Shown piece after piece: positions 19,093 to 30,601 of a stretch of DNA of 32,428 nt. Numbering within the stretch: the first letter of the stretch is position 1; each line of letters opens with the position of its first letter. This stretch comes from Entrophospora sp. SA101 (taxonomy: Eukaryota > Glomeromycota > Glomeromycetes > Entrophosporales > Entrophosporaceae). The notes beneath the pieces were generated by a model. It was not told the origin of the DNA. It saw only the letters and a program-made list of their open reading frames with translations, and searched no databases. Location of the stretch: NCBI GenBank assembly GCA_958430865.1, contig CAUDNR010003668.1:132403-164830 (forward strand), given 5' to 3'. Made by a program: the position numbers and the translations under genes.

Positions 19093-22000
19093 ATGGATGA
19101 TTCACTTTATGATGAATTTGGTAATTATCTTGGGCCAGAATTACCTGATACCGATGAGGAAGAAGAACAAGTTGTTCAACCAATGCAAGAAATTGAGGAT
19201 CAAGAAGAATATGAAGAGACTGAGGTGACTTCCGGCATGGCTCTAATGGAAATAGAAGGTAAATATACGTTTACTATTTATCCTCTCTCATTTTTTTAGC
19301 AATTATCTGATGAATTGAATTCATTCACAATTTCATTATTATCATCATTATAAGACCCATTATTATTTTCAAAATCTTTATAATGTTTATTATACGACAC
19401 ATCCACGCGCATATACATGTGTATGTGTATGTGCGTTCTTTCAAATCCTGATCTTTCAAAAATTTCTACTATTTATATATATCCAACTGATGTTAGCTGG
19501 GGAATTAAATTGTTTCAGATATTCCTTCAAATCAGGTTGTGCTTCATGAAGACAAGAAATATTATCCAAGTGCTGAAGAAGTTTATGGTCTTGAAGTTGA
19601 AACTTTGGTTCAAGAAGAAGACACTCAGCCTCTATCTGAACCAATAATTCAACCTATAAAAATAAAAAAATTTCAAATTCAAGAAAAAGATTTACCTGAA
19701 ACTAAATTTAAAAAAGAGTAATATTACTACATGATAAGAATTTATTTGTATTTAAATAATTAATATCTATTCAATATAATAATAATAATAATAATAATAT
19801 TTTTTATAGATTTTTAGTGGATATGATGAATTTTCCTGAATTAGTGAGAAATATTGCTATTGTGGGTCATGTACATCATGGAAAAACATCATTTGTTGAT
19901 ATGTTGATATATGAAACACATACTTCTGTAGCTTGGGATGTTGATAAACAGGTTAAATAGCATTATTATTATTAACATTATTGCTTGCCTATATTTATTT
20001 TACTTGGAGATAAAAATAGTAGTAATAATAATAATTATAATAATAAAAATAAATATAGGAACGTTACACTGATACACATATATTAGAAAGAGATCGTGGT
20101 GTTAGTATAAAAAGCATGCCAATGACTCTTGTTTTGCAAAATACTAAAGGAAAATCTTATCTATTCAATATTCTAGATGCTCCAGGTAAAGATGGATATT
20201 ATGACTATGATTGCGAATTTGAATATTATTTTAAATTTTAATAATTATAATTACGATTATTATAAATTATAATAGGACATGCTGATTTTGTGGACGAGGC
20301 TACAGCTGCACTTAGATTGGCTGATGGTGCTATTCTAATTGTTGATGCCATCGAAGGGGTTAGTTAGTCAATTAGTTGGTTTAGTTGATGATTTATAGAA
20401 TACTAGCGCATTATTTATAATTAATGTGTATTTATATCTCTCATATATATTACATAGGTCATGGCTAACACAGAGCGTATAATAAAGCATATTATACAAG
20501 AAAAATTGTCATTCACATTAGTGGTTAATAAAGTCGATAGATTAATATTGGAATTGAGACTGCCTCCCAATGATGCTTACTTTAAACTTAAACATACAAT
20601 CGAAGAAGTTAATACAGTGATTAGGTTGGAATTACGTTTATTTTTATAATGAATAAACAAAAACTAATTAATTAATTTCTCTCTTATTCCTTTTTCTCTT
20701 CCTCTTTCCATTCTTTCTTGCAATTTATGCCTGCATTAGCCAATACGCCCCAGGTCAAGATATTCGTGTGTCACCTGAACGTGGAAATGTATGTTTTGCT
20801 TCTAGTCAGATGGGATGGTGTTTTTCCTTAAGATCTTTTGCAAAACTTTATTCCGATGCTTATGGTAAAAGCATAACTTTACAATTATAATTATATCAAT
20901 AATAATGATTGATTGATTGATTGATTAATTTAATAACTGATTTTATTAGGCGATATAGACCCTGACGAGTTTGCAAAACGTTTATGGGGTGATATTTATT
21001 ATAATCCTATAAAAAAATCTTTTAGTAGAAAAAGTCTTGAAAGAGATAGTCAACGCTCTTTTGTTCATTTCATCTTAGAACCTTTATTCAAATTATATGC
21101 TCAGGTAACGGTTTTATTTGTTATATAAACTTATTAGTTTATTATATTCATATATATTCACATATACCTATATACATTACATAAATATTACATTAGGTTA
21201 TTGGGGAAGATGAAAATACATTGAAACGTACATTAGCATCTTTGGGTATTTGCTTAAAAGCATCACATTTTCAATTGGATGTCAAACCATTGCTTAGAAT
21301 AATATTAGATCAATTTTTTGGTCCTCCAATTGGTTTTGTGGATATGGTAATTGAACACATTCCATCCCCAAAAGATAACGCTGCCAAAAAAGTATTTAAT
21401 TTTTAATGTTTTTTATTTATTATAATAATAATTACAATTTTATTGATAATAATAATAAATACTTTTTTCTTTGAAAAAAATAATTAGGTTGAACATATTT
21501 ACACAGGAACAATGGATTCAACGGTGGTAGAGTCAATGCGTAATTGTGATTCGGGTGGTCCATTGATGATATACATTACCAAATTGTATAATTCAGCCGA
21601 TGCTTCAACATTTGATGCATTCGGTCGTATCATGAGTGGTACAATTAGAAAAGGTCAATCTGTAAGAGTTCTTGGTGAGGGTTACTCAACAGAAGATGAG
21701 GAAGATATGACCATACAGGATGTCACTAATGTCTGGATATTCGAATCTAGATATAGAATTGAAGTTGGTGGAATGCCAGCAGGAAGTTGGGTACTATTGG
21801 GTGGTGTTGACAATTCAATAGTAAAGACAGCAACAATAACTGAAAAGAATATCGATGAGGATTTATATATTTTTAGACCATTGTCTTTTATCACTACTGC
21901 TGTACTTAAAGTGGCTGTTGAGCCTGTCAATCCCTCAGAACTACCCAAAATGTTGGATGGTTTAAGAAAAATAAATAAAAGTTATCCTATTCTAATCACA

Positions 22001-23742
22001 AAAGTAACCATTTATATTTATATTTATATTTATATTTATTTATATACTTAGTTTTCTTATTATTGTATTTTTTTCTCCATCCAATTTTTTAAATATATAT
22101 AGGTTGAAGAATCTGGAGAACATATAATACTTGGTACAGGAGAATTATATCTGGATTGTGTCCTTCATGATCTTCGTAGAATGTATGCTGAAATCGAACT
22201 TAAAGTTTCTGATCCGGTGGTTCGATTCTGTGAAACAGTGGTTGATACCTCTGCTTTGAAATGTTTTGCAGAAACCCCAAATAAAAAGTAAATAAATTAA
22301 TTGTTGATTTGTTGATTTTACACATGTGATATAATATGAACCTTTTTGTTTACAGGAACAAATTAACAATGATAGCAGAGCCGTTAGAGAAAGGTATAGC
22401 AGAAGATATCGAGTCTGGTAAAGTTAGTATAAAATGGCCAATCAAAGATATTGCAAAATATTTTGAAGAAAAATATTCATGGGATGTACTGGCTGCTCGT
22501 TCTATATGGGCTTTTGGACCTGATGAAAATGGTCCCAATATTTTGGTCGATGATACTTTACCTTCAGAGGTATATATAAATAATTAATAATTTGATTTTT
22601 TTTTAATGTGGACAGTTAACTAATCAATTGATATTATATATATATAATATATAGGTGGATAAAAATTTATTAAAAAGTATCAGGGATTCAGTAAGACAAG
22701 GGTTTCAATGGGGAACTCGTGAAGGGCCATTATGTGATGAACGTTAGTCAATCAATTATCAGTTATATATGTTCACTCCTCGCTCTACTAATGCATATCA
22801 CATCCTCATATTTTCATCTTTGTTCTAATTCTTCAATAAATAGCAATTCGTAACGTAAAGTTTAGAATATTGGATGCAGTTCTTGCACCAGAACCTATTT
22901 ATAGAGGTGGTGGCCAAATCATTCCTACTGCAAGACGTGTCTGTTATTCTTCTTTCTTGACGGTATTTAATATTTGATTAATAATAGATTTATTGATTAA
23001 TTAATGATTAATTAATTTAAACTATTCTTTATTTAGGCAACACCAAGATTAATGGAACCCGTTTACTATGTTGAGATACAAGCGCCAGCAGATTGTGTAT
23101 CGGCTGTATACACAGTCCTAGCAAGAAGAAGGTATTTAATAAATCAATCAACGAATCATTTAATCCTACATAATTTTGACTTGTTCAATTATTTCAATAA
23201 ATAAAATCCTTCTAGAGGACATGTAACACAAGATATTCCTAAACCGGGTTCACCATTGTACACTGTTAAAGCCTACATTCCAGTAATAGAAGCTAATGGT
23301 TTTGAAACTGATATGAGAACTCATACACAAGGTCAAGCATTTTGTCAACAAATGTTTGATCATTGGCAGGTATGAATTAATTTTAATAAATGACATTTGA
23401 AATAAATAATAATGTCAACATTATTAATAACATTTTATTATTATTAAATTAGATTGTTCCTGGAGATCCATTAGATAAATCAATTGTACTTAAACCATTA
23501 GAACCTAGTCCTGCTCAACATTTAGCAAGAGATTTTATGGTTAAAACTAGACGACGTAAAGGTTTATCCGAAGATGTTTCTGCCAACAAGGTTTGATAAT
23601 TTTAATTTTATCAATTAATTTTAATAATCACTTGTTTTTTTTTGTTGCTAATTGCAAATTATTTTAATATTTACAGTTTTTTGATGATCCCTTACTTCTT
23701 GCACTTGCACAATCTGATATACTTGGTGGTTTTCTTCTTTAA
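19093..23742 (+). CDS. SNU114: U5 snRNP GTPase Snu114 (EFTUD2), pre-mRNA splicing factor
   Basis: Snu114 is the EF-2-like GTPase of the U5 snRNP; it controls Brr2 and U4/U6 unwinding during spliceosome activation and disassembly. Eighteen exons join in phase to 977 aa: 19093-19258, 19519-19717, 19810-19951, 20059-20185, 20276-20358, 20458-20624, 20740-20864, 20950-21104, 21197-21391, 21488-22003, 22103-22287, 22356-22569, 22655-22742, 22844-22962, 23037-23131, 23216-23369, 23453-23590 and 23677-23742. The N-terminus [20 protein letters not shown] is typical and acidic. G motifs: G1 GHVHHGKT (141-148), G3 DAPGH (209-213), G4 NKVD (263-266). Later landmarks are [38 protein letters not shown] and [16 protein letters not shown]. 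The length is close to the human protein. The gene appears intact. Confidence 0.97.
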
Positions 23743-24301
23743 CATTATAATATAAAAGCATAAAAAAAAATTCTAATTTTGGAATAAAAATTTTTTTTCC
23801 ATTTGATATTTTAATATGAAAATTTTGCTGATTTTTTTCTTATTTGCGAAAACCTTCAAAACTCACTAACTGACTGTTTCTAAAAAGGAAATCGTCTACA
23901 GACCATTATTTAATCAATATAAAAATATCTTTAATAGACAATTGCTTATCTGAATTTATTATTCCAGTTCCAGCTAAGGAAATCTAAGCTACCAAGAAGC
24001 AGACAAACTTGCAATTAGAGTTTGTATCTGGCTGGATTGCAAAATCTGGATATCCGTATAAAAATACACCAACACTAATACTAATATCAATATTAATATT
24101 ATACTAATTAATATTACAGTCAAAACCCAATAAGCCAACAATTTTTCAGAGGGAAAAAATGGTTTGCTTTTTTCCAATAGATATTTGAGTAGAAAAAGAT
24201 TCTTCTTTTGTAAACGTGTTAAAAGTGCGACGAGTCAATTATCGAATATAAATAAATAAATGTTTTTTTAAATCTTATTAAATAAAAAATTTACTTATAC
24301 A
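23743..24301. other. Intergenic, 3' flank of Snu114
   Basis: AT-rich sequence. A minus-strand 62-codon frame (23989-24177) is a hydrophobic Ile/Leu/Val run from low-complexity sequence and is not taken as a gene. One plus-strand patch (about 23985-24060) looks slightly coding (NLQLEFVSGWIAKSGYPYKN) but is unassigned. Confidence 0.35.
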
Positions 24302-24505
24302 GCACAAAAGTATTGTAAAGTTTCAGCCCATGACAATGTTATGAGCTATGCTAGTTTAATACAAGACCTTGCTCTTGATACTTTTACTGTGATTTTAGAT
24401 TATGCTGAAAATAGTTTACCAGAACATTCAAGTACCAATGAATTAACATGGAAGAAAAAATTAAACTGTGATTACTGGTTCCACGAAACTGAGAGAAAAA
24501 TATAG
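24302..24505 (+). pseudogene. Protein kinase hinge-region exon fragment
   Basis: After an acceptor (ttatacag) one 68-codon frame reads VSAHDNVMSYASLIQDLALD, TFTVILDYAENSLPEHSSTN and ELTWKKKLN, then TAG. The pattern, a ligand-like N-lobe strand followed by hinge V-I-L-D-Y-A-E-N-x-L-P and W-K-K-K-L, matches the middle of the expanded fungal kinase family and aligns with IVLGYISEGNLRGYL in the kinase ORF at 2032. The catalytic loop is absent, so it is an orphan exon. Confidence 0.5.
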
Positions 24506-24765
24506 CTGTATACCAGTACTTGCTTTCTTGATGTCCTTATAATGAAAGAACTTACACGAATACCCTCCAGACCAATAGAACATCCATCAACATATAAAGA
24601 ATAATGACAATTTTATGAATTTTCTTTATTAAAATTAGTCAATTAGATCACATTTTTCATAATTCAGTTATTTTTGTTTAAAATTTTAAAGATTCTCTTT
24701 TTTTTTTTCAAGATTAAAATAATTTATTATAAATATATATATATATATATATTTTAAGTATACCA

Positions 24766-27712
24766 TTAACTTTTATTTTCCAATTGAAAATAATTTCTAA
24801 TATCCTTATTCCTTTTTCTTAAATTATTATTAGATTCATTACTACAATTCTCTAAATGTTCAGCTAATTTATCATTGGATATTGGTCGATAACATTTTTC
24901 ACATCTGATAAATAAATTTGGATCTAATTTGGTGAAAAATTGAAGAATAGTATTATTGGATGGTGATGATGGTATTCTAGAATTTTTTTTAAATGATGAC
25001 TTCAATTTTGATTTTGATGTAGATGATGATGATCTTAATCCTGTGGTAGTGGCGGGTTTCATATTGAGCAATCTTGTAGTTTTCAAATTTGGAGTAGAAG
25101 ATTCCCTTAACTTTGAAAATTTTTATAAATTAGATCTTGATAATATTAAAATATTTGATTTTTTACTACCATTTAACATTATTGTTAGTTGAATAATTAG
25201 TTCCTGGAAAACTATTCTTGATAAAATGCTGATTTGCATAAATTTATATTTTTTACATGAACATTTCAATCTTTTAATACTTACATTGATATTATTGGTT
25301 GATGGTAATGATGATTGGGCATTTTCAGAAATAATTTGGGAATCGGAAGATCCATTGAGTGTAGCAGCACTGGAATTGATTACAAAAGGTTGATTAATTA
25401 ATAGTTCTTGATTGACTAAAGATTTTTGAGTAAATAGTGATTCTTGATTGATTAAAAATTGTTGATTAATTAGCGGTTCTTGGTTAATTGATGATCCTTG
25501 AGTGTGTGAGGATTCTAATTTCATTTCATCGTCAATATCAGTTACAATATTATTATTATTATGGCTATTGTTTCCAAAAGAATCTTTATTATTTGGCAAA
25601 TTTTTTGTTATAAATTTAGTAATATCCATTGTTCCAGTAAGTTGATCTTTAATTAGACCTATAGCTGAAGCTGATAATCTTGAACATGGAAACAAATTAT
25701 CTGAATTTCCAAGAAGACCATATAACCTTTTTGAAATTAAATCAGGTGAATCAACTTCTGACCGAATAGGAAATGTACAAGATTTAGAATGCGATGTTGA
25801 ATCATTAATACACTTATATTGTATCTAAAAAACAGAAAACAAAATATTAAAATATCAAGTTCAATAATTAATAATCAACTAACGAAATAAGAAATTAACT
25901 TTACTGTAAGAGTCTTTGGCCATCTATTATTTATTTCATAATCATCTAAAAGTCTTTTATATAATTCAGAGCTTAAAATATTACACCAGTGTACAACTTG
26001 GGATAAACTTTTTAATGGTGGTTTAAATGATTTGGCTGCCATCATTGATTTTGAGATATTTCTTTGAACAACTAATAATATAAATACAAATAAACTTTCT
26101 TAAAAATAAATTTAAATAGATTTATTAGTTATAAAAAGAAATTAAAGAATAATAGTAACCTTCTTCACTGTCAACACCTCTACATATATTGTAAAGCCAA
26201 ATACCATATGCCATCCCAAATTTTGCTTGTAATTCGCTTACTGAATAACCCCTATAATCAATCAATTAAATAGTAATAGATATTAACTTTTTATATATTA
26301 AGAAAAACTACATTAGTATTAAATCACAAACCATAATTCTCCTGCAGTTTCTATCCCCAAAATATTACCAACTTCAGCTCCTAATTTACCACCAAGCTTA
26401 CGAATTTTTTGAAATGGCAAATTTCGCATAAAACCCAATGTTTGGCTAGATCGTATAACAGTCTTTTAAAAATGTAATATATAAATAAGATGAAATAATG
26501 ATTTAAAGAGAAAGCATAAAATATATTATATAGCCGTTTATTCATTACAATATCATATAAATCATTACCTGCATATTTGGTTTATTTAATGCTGAACATA
26601 ACTTTGCTAACGTCATATTATGCGCGATTCCTGCAGAAGATGTGTATCCCAATTCGTTGAAAATAGTTTCTCTAACTTCTTTTGATATTTCTGCTGCAAT
26701 ATAAAGTTGCATATCATCCCAACCTTTTGATTCATCATTATATGAAAATTGATCTAAACCAGACTTTTGTTCATTATTATTACTATTATTACTATTATTA
26801 ATGTTATCATTATTAATATTTTCATTATTTCCATTACTATAGATTTCATCCAAATATTCAATTGGATTGTTATTATTATTTTCAATATCATTATTTATTT
26901 GGCTTCTATACAACACTCCTAATCCATTCCAATCTAAAATAGGTGGAACTTGTTCCCCATCTTCTAAATTTTCTGGTAATAAAAGATTTGGATATCTTTC
27001 CACGATTCTTTGATTAACAATATTTGTTACATCCAGATAAGCCTCATCAACACTTGCACGTTGTACCATATTACAATATCTCATAAAAATTTTAAAAATT
27101 CTTAAACTTGCATTCCTATAAACATCTAATGAAGCTTTATGAGTACCGTAACTTGGATTTGGATAATATTTAGGCTCTGGATCACCATTTGCATATGTTG
27201 CAACATGAACAAGTTTCAATCCTATAAGGAGGGGGGTTAATAAATCACGCATATTATAGGCACGATTAATTAAAAAAGATAATTAATTATTATTTAATAA
27301 ATTTTTACCAGGACATATTTTAAGTGCATCTTGAATATTGGATACCTTTTTTATGCCTGCTTCACGCGCAGCATAGTTAACTAATTATAATATTATATTA
27401 GTGATTGAATTTCGAATTATGTACATATATATATAAATCATAACTCTTAATAATAAATAGTAATAATAACAATGAACCTGCAATTAAAGCATTCCATTGT
27501 CGCACAGCTACTGGTAAAGTTGAGGGAATGCCTAATCTTACTTGCTCTTTTCACATGTATCATGAAATTTTACAAAACATTAAATACTAATGAAATCATT
27601 AATATAAAAAAATTCTTTTTTACTTACCAACTTGACAGTAAAAGCAATCCATATCAATATGGATTATTACACGTTTTTTAAGAACTGAAGGGAGGATTTG
27701 TTTTTTCGACAT
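24766..27712 (-). CDS. RAD30: DNA polymerase eta (Y-family translesion polymerase)
   Basis: Pol eta copies past UV dimers and other lesions and is recruited to stalled forks by PCNA and ubiquitin. Nine exons (27712-27628, 27546-27478, 27380-27309, 27221-26569, 26462-26332, 26251-26160, 26071-25905, 25824-25285, 25110-24766) join in phase to 717 aa, close to human. Catalytic carboxylates are in HIDMDCFYCQVE (Asp20) and QRASVDEAYLDV (Asp134, Glu135). FNELGYTSSAGIAHNMTLAK, PFQKIRKLGGKLGAEVG and SFKPPLKSL mark palm, thumb and little finger. An Asn-rich insertion interrupts the palm (encoded near 26770-26890). The C-terminal part carries six INQEPL-like hexapeptides (536-571), a PIP-like ILQFFTK (658-664) and a UBZ-type finger, Cys673, Cys676, His688, Cys692. 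The last acceptor (before 25110) is the least certain. Confidence 0.96.
25383..25495 (-). repeat. 18-bp minisatellite encoding hexapeptide repeat in Pol eta
   Basis: Six tandem units encode INQEPL, INQQFL, INQESL, FTQKSL, VNQELL and INQPFV (residues 536-571 of the Pol eta model). The DNA repeats gattgattaa/gattaattaa-like 18-mers. It lies in the disordered linker between the little finger and the ubiquitin-binding finger. Confidence 0.85.
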
Positions 27713-27871
27713 GACAGATTTCTATTTCTTTTTTTCAGATGTGTTAGTATTTAGCTAGGGCTACTCAATGTTACACGCACAAATGCAAATAAATAAAACG
27801 CAAAACACGTACATATTCTTTCTACATCAAAATTCCCTAGTCAAATTTTTCATATTTGTATCAACTTTCTC

Positions 27872-28674
27872 TTGATAGAATTAATTTTGAATTCCTTGGT
27901 TTATGACATTAACAGTAAACATGTTCTTAAAGAAAATATTGAATTGCCTTCTAGAAAACTTCAAATCCGTCTTGATCTTAAAAGAAGCTCAATTTACTTG
28001 GTTTATGATAAAGGTGAAAATATGTCATATGTATATAATCCAAGAGTGGAAATAAGCTCAATTCTTTTTCTCTATGGCTAACGCTCTTAAAAATCAGGGC
28101 TTGTTTAGCGGGGAAAGGTCTGCAATTACTATGATATTTTTAGAACCAGTTACTTCTACCCCTAACCTTGCATCCATCTGGTCAAATGCCCTACTGGAAT
28201 AATAATTCAACTGCAACCATTTTGGATGTTGCATCATCAATTAAAAACAAAATAACATTAAATGGTAAGTTATTTGGAATTGGACTGAGGAAAAGGGCTT
28301 ACGATTATTTTTTTTTTGGGAGTGAAATAACCGTAGAAAAAGATATGACAAGGTGGAATTTGGAACAATTCACAATTTGACGCCTGAAAAGATGTATGAA
28401 ATTGCAGGAACAGAAAAAGAGGCAATATATTCACTAGAACATTCTTTAAAAAACATATATGATATTTTTAATAGATGCTATAATGCGGAAAAAGAGAAAT
28501 AGTGACATTTATGATGGAATTGATAATATTGATAGTAACAATAACAATAACAATGTAAATGATTTATCTCGTAGTGATATTTATGGTGAAATTGATAATA
28601 CTGATAATACCAATACCAATAACAATAATTATTTATTTAGTAATGATACTGTAAATGATAATGTAAGCATTTAA
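27872..28674 (+). pseudogene. Decayed unrecognised gene with several frameshifts
   Basis: Successive plus-strand frames each look coding and run head to tail: SKHVLKENIELPSRKLQIRL and DKGENMSYVYNPRVEI (27872-28040), then AQFFFSMANALKNQGLFSGE and FLEPVTSTPNLASIWSNALL (to 28203), then ATILDVASSIKNKITLNGKL and ITVEKDMTRWNLEQFTI (to 28380), then LTPEKMYEIAGTEKEAIYSL (to 28502), then DIYDGIDNIDSNNNN (to 28674). Frame changes at each junction, including near a T-run at 28308, indicate a single broken gene with an Asn-rich tail. The family is not recognised. Confidence 0.5.
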
Positions 28675-28762
28675 CAAACTCTTCTATTTATTAAATTTAT
28701 TAATCTTTATTTTTTGTCAATTATTTGTTTTTTACAACAGAACAATTTTAATAATATAAATT

Positions 28763-29063
28763 GGTGTCGGAAGAGGAGGAACGAAGCATCATCATAAGAC
28801 ACTTCAAGGCAATATCAAGGAATTACTAAGCCGGATGTCAGGAGACTTGCATATAGGGAGGTGTGAAATGTATCTCTGGACTAATTTATGAAGAAACCCA
28901 TAGTGTGTTAAAAGTGTTCCTCGAAAATCTAATTAGTAGTAATAATAATAATGATGATGGTAACAAATAAATAATAACAAATATTAATAATAACCTAATT
29001 GTCATCTTTAGAATATGGTGACCTATGTAGAACATGCAAAACACATCCTTGTGTGTCGGTATG
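28763..29063 (+). pseudogene. Histone H4 pseudogene
   Basis: The plus strand reads GVGRGGTKHHHKTLQGNI, then after a 2-base loss QGITKPDVRRLA, then after a 1-base loss [20 protein letters not shown] and FLENLI. After an apparent intron (gtaaca...tttag) it continues MVTYVEHAKH. This is the core of histone H4 (GLGKGGAKRHRK...NIQGITKP...[21 protein letters not shown]). The first codons and the end ([23 protein letters not shown] in normal H4) are lost or unrecognisable. H4 is nearly invariant in eukaryotes, so the many substitutions and two frameshifts mark a dead copy. Confidence 0.92.
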
Positions 29064-29388
29064 TTGGTTCACAGTGTATCCGTTAGATATACTATATTAT
29101 AATTTTTTAATAAATAAATGTGTTTAATTCTTTAATTATTACAGTTTATGCACTAAAGAAACAAACAGACACAAATATTATTCTTTTTTTGCTAAATTAT
29201 CATTTAATTATTAATTTTTTTTTGATTTTTTTTAACATAAACTAGTTAATCAATTTTATTACATCTATGCTAATAAATACATTAATCAACATATCAATGA
29301 TCATTGTGTAATTTTACATGATTGATCCGGTTATTTTTATATATATATAATATCTAAAAAATGCTGCCACTACTAAAGTTCGATCTTA
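29064..29388. other. Intergenic, no gene seen
   Basis: AT-rich stretch with poly-T runs between the H4 pseudogene and the membrane-segment exons. It may hold the promoter of the downstream gene. Confidence 0.35.
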
Positions 29389-29649
29389 ATGCCTTACATT
29401 TATTGTTTCATTATAATAGCCACCTTTATCGGTCTTCCAATAATCTTTTTTGTAATTATTACTGCTGGAGTTGTGGTATGCAATATCTGTTAGGTTGAAT
29501 TACTTTCTCAGATTACGCAAATAACTTAAACTTCTTTTAGTTCTTTTTTATTGCCTGCGTTTATTTATTGATTGCCTTAATCGCTTACCTCGGTTATCTC
29601 GAATTCGAGGGTATTATCTGGATTCTGAAAGGCCTTGGAATACTTGATG
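29389..29649 (+). CDS. Two exons encoding hydrophobic membrane segments, possible 5' part of the Uma2 gene
   Basis: ATG 29389 begins MPYIYCFIIIATFIGLPIIF and the exon runs to 29475 (donor gtatgc). The second exon, 29541-29649, starts FFFIACVYLLIALIAYLGYL and ends ILKGLGILD plus one base at a gtacgt donor. Both exons have GT-AG borders and encode two strongly hydrophobic helices. The leftover base matches in phase an acceptor at 29717 inside the Uma2 reading frame (joining to codon 4), so transcripts could encode a membrane-anchored Uma2-finger protein. Alternatively the two exons are a separate small gene or a relic. Confidence 0.5.
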
Positions 29650-29707
29650 GTACGTATATTATGGCCAATCATTGTGCTTGTGTAATATAAAATCTTTTAA
29701 AATTAAC

Positions 29708-30601
29708 ATGCTTAAAGCCAACGGCCACAAAATAGATCTTGACCACTTAGACTTAAACCGTACCTACACGTTTGAAGAATTCGAATTCATTAATGAACAA
29801 TTAAAGACACATACCTTGGAGATCAACGAGACCCCTGTGGATCTATTTGAGTTCAATAAAGGAAAAATCCTTCCAATGCCCCAAAATCCGATAAGTAAGG
29901 AAGCTGTAGTTTGTGAAATTTCTAGACAACTTAGCAATTGGAATGTGCAGACTCGTCAAAATGGAATTATCACTACATCTCAGGGTGGATTTGATTTCAA
30001 AATTTCTGGTCAACGGGCAATTCGTACACCTGATGTTGCATTTATCCCAAAGAATATTTACCGTTCACTTAATCATCAACAACAATGGACCTTCATGGGT
30101 CAGCCATTTACGCCTACCTGCGTTGTAGAGGTCGCAGTTACTCAAGAAGGATACCAAGAATTCAATGATTTAGATCAAAAATTCAGGGAAGTTTACTTTG
30201 CAACGGGCTCGTCAGTTGAGCTTGGTTGGTTAGTGGACCCACAAAATAAGCAGATATATATTTACAGACGGAGGGCTAATAGGGTTGTTTATCGAACTTC
30301 ACATGGCTGGAATAATGTAAATGGTGGCAATGTTTTGCCAGGATTCACACTTGAAGTAGAGAAAATTGATGATGCAATTTCACAGGTAAGCTTTATTACT
30401 TTCTATGTTATAATTTATTAATTTTTGTTATTTTTGTTATAAGTTCATGTATTTCATGATTAGAAATCCTCGGAATCATCATCATCAGAAAGTGATGAAA
30501 CAATTAACTGTCCTAAATGCGGTGCAACTTTCTCAAATGATTACACTTTCATGAAACACTACGAAGATAATCATGCTCGTAAATGGCGTAAAAAAGAGTG
30601 A
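29708..30601 (+). CDS. Uma2-family PD-(D/E)XK nuclease-like protein with C-terminal C2H2 finger
   Basis: Exons 29708-30385 and 30464-30601 join in phase to 271 aa. Residues 20-215 match the Uma2 (DUF820) restriction-endonuclease-like fold: TYEEF-like TYTFEEFEFINEQ, ELFEFNKGKILPMP-type strand, GGFDFKISGQRAIRTPDVAF with Asp109, TPTCVVEVAV with Glu141, DLDQKFREVYFATGSSVELG and WLVDPQNKQIYIYRRR. The usual Lys two residues after the Glu is not evident (E-V-A), so catalysis is uncertain. The second exon adds an acidic Ser-rich linker and a C2H2 finger: CPKCGATFSNDYTFMKHYED, with Cys242, Cys245, His258 and His263. Uma2 proteins are mainly bacterial, which hints at old horizontal transfer, but the intron and finger show integration into the fungal genome. 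ATG 29708 is the simplest start. Confidence 0.85.

Noticed and set aside
21682..21948. Minus-strand 88-codon ORF within Snu114 exon 10
   Set aside because: Antisense shadow of a well-supported coding exon.
23989..24177. 62-codon minus-strand ORF with a hydrophobic stretch
   Set aside because: The hydrophobic run is encoded by (taatat)-type low complexity and there is no supporting context.
24956..25192. Plus-strand 78-codon Asp/Phe-rich ORF
   Set aside because: Antisense shadow of the last Pol eta exon (Ser/Lys-rich linker).
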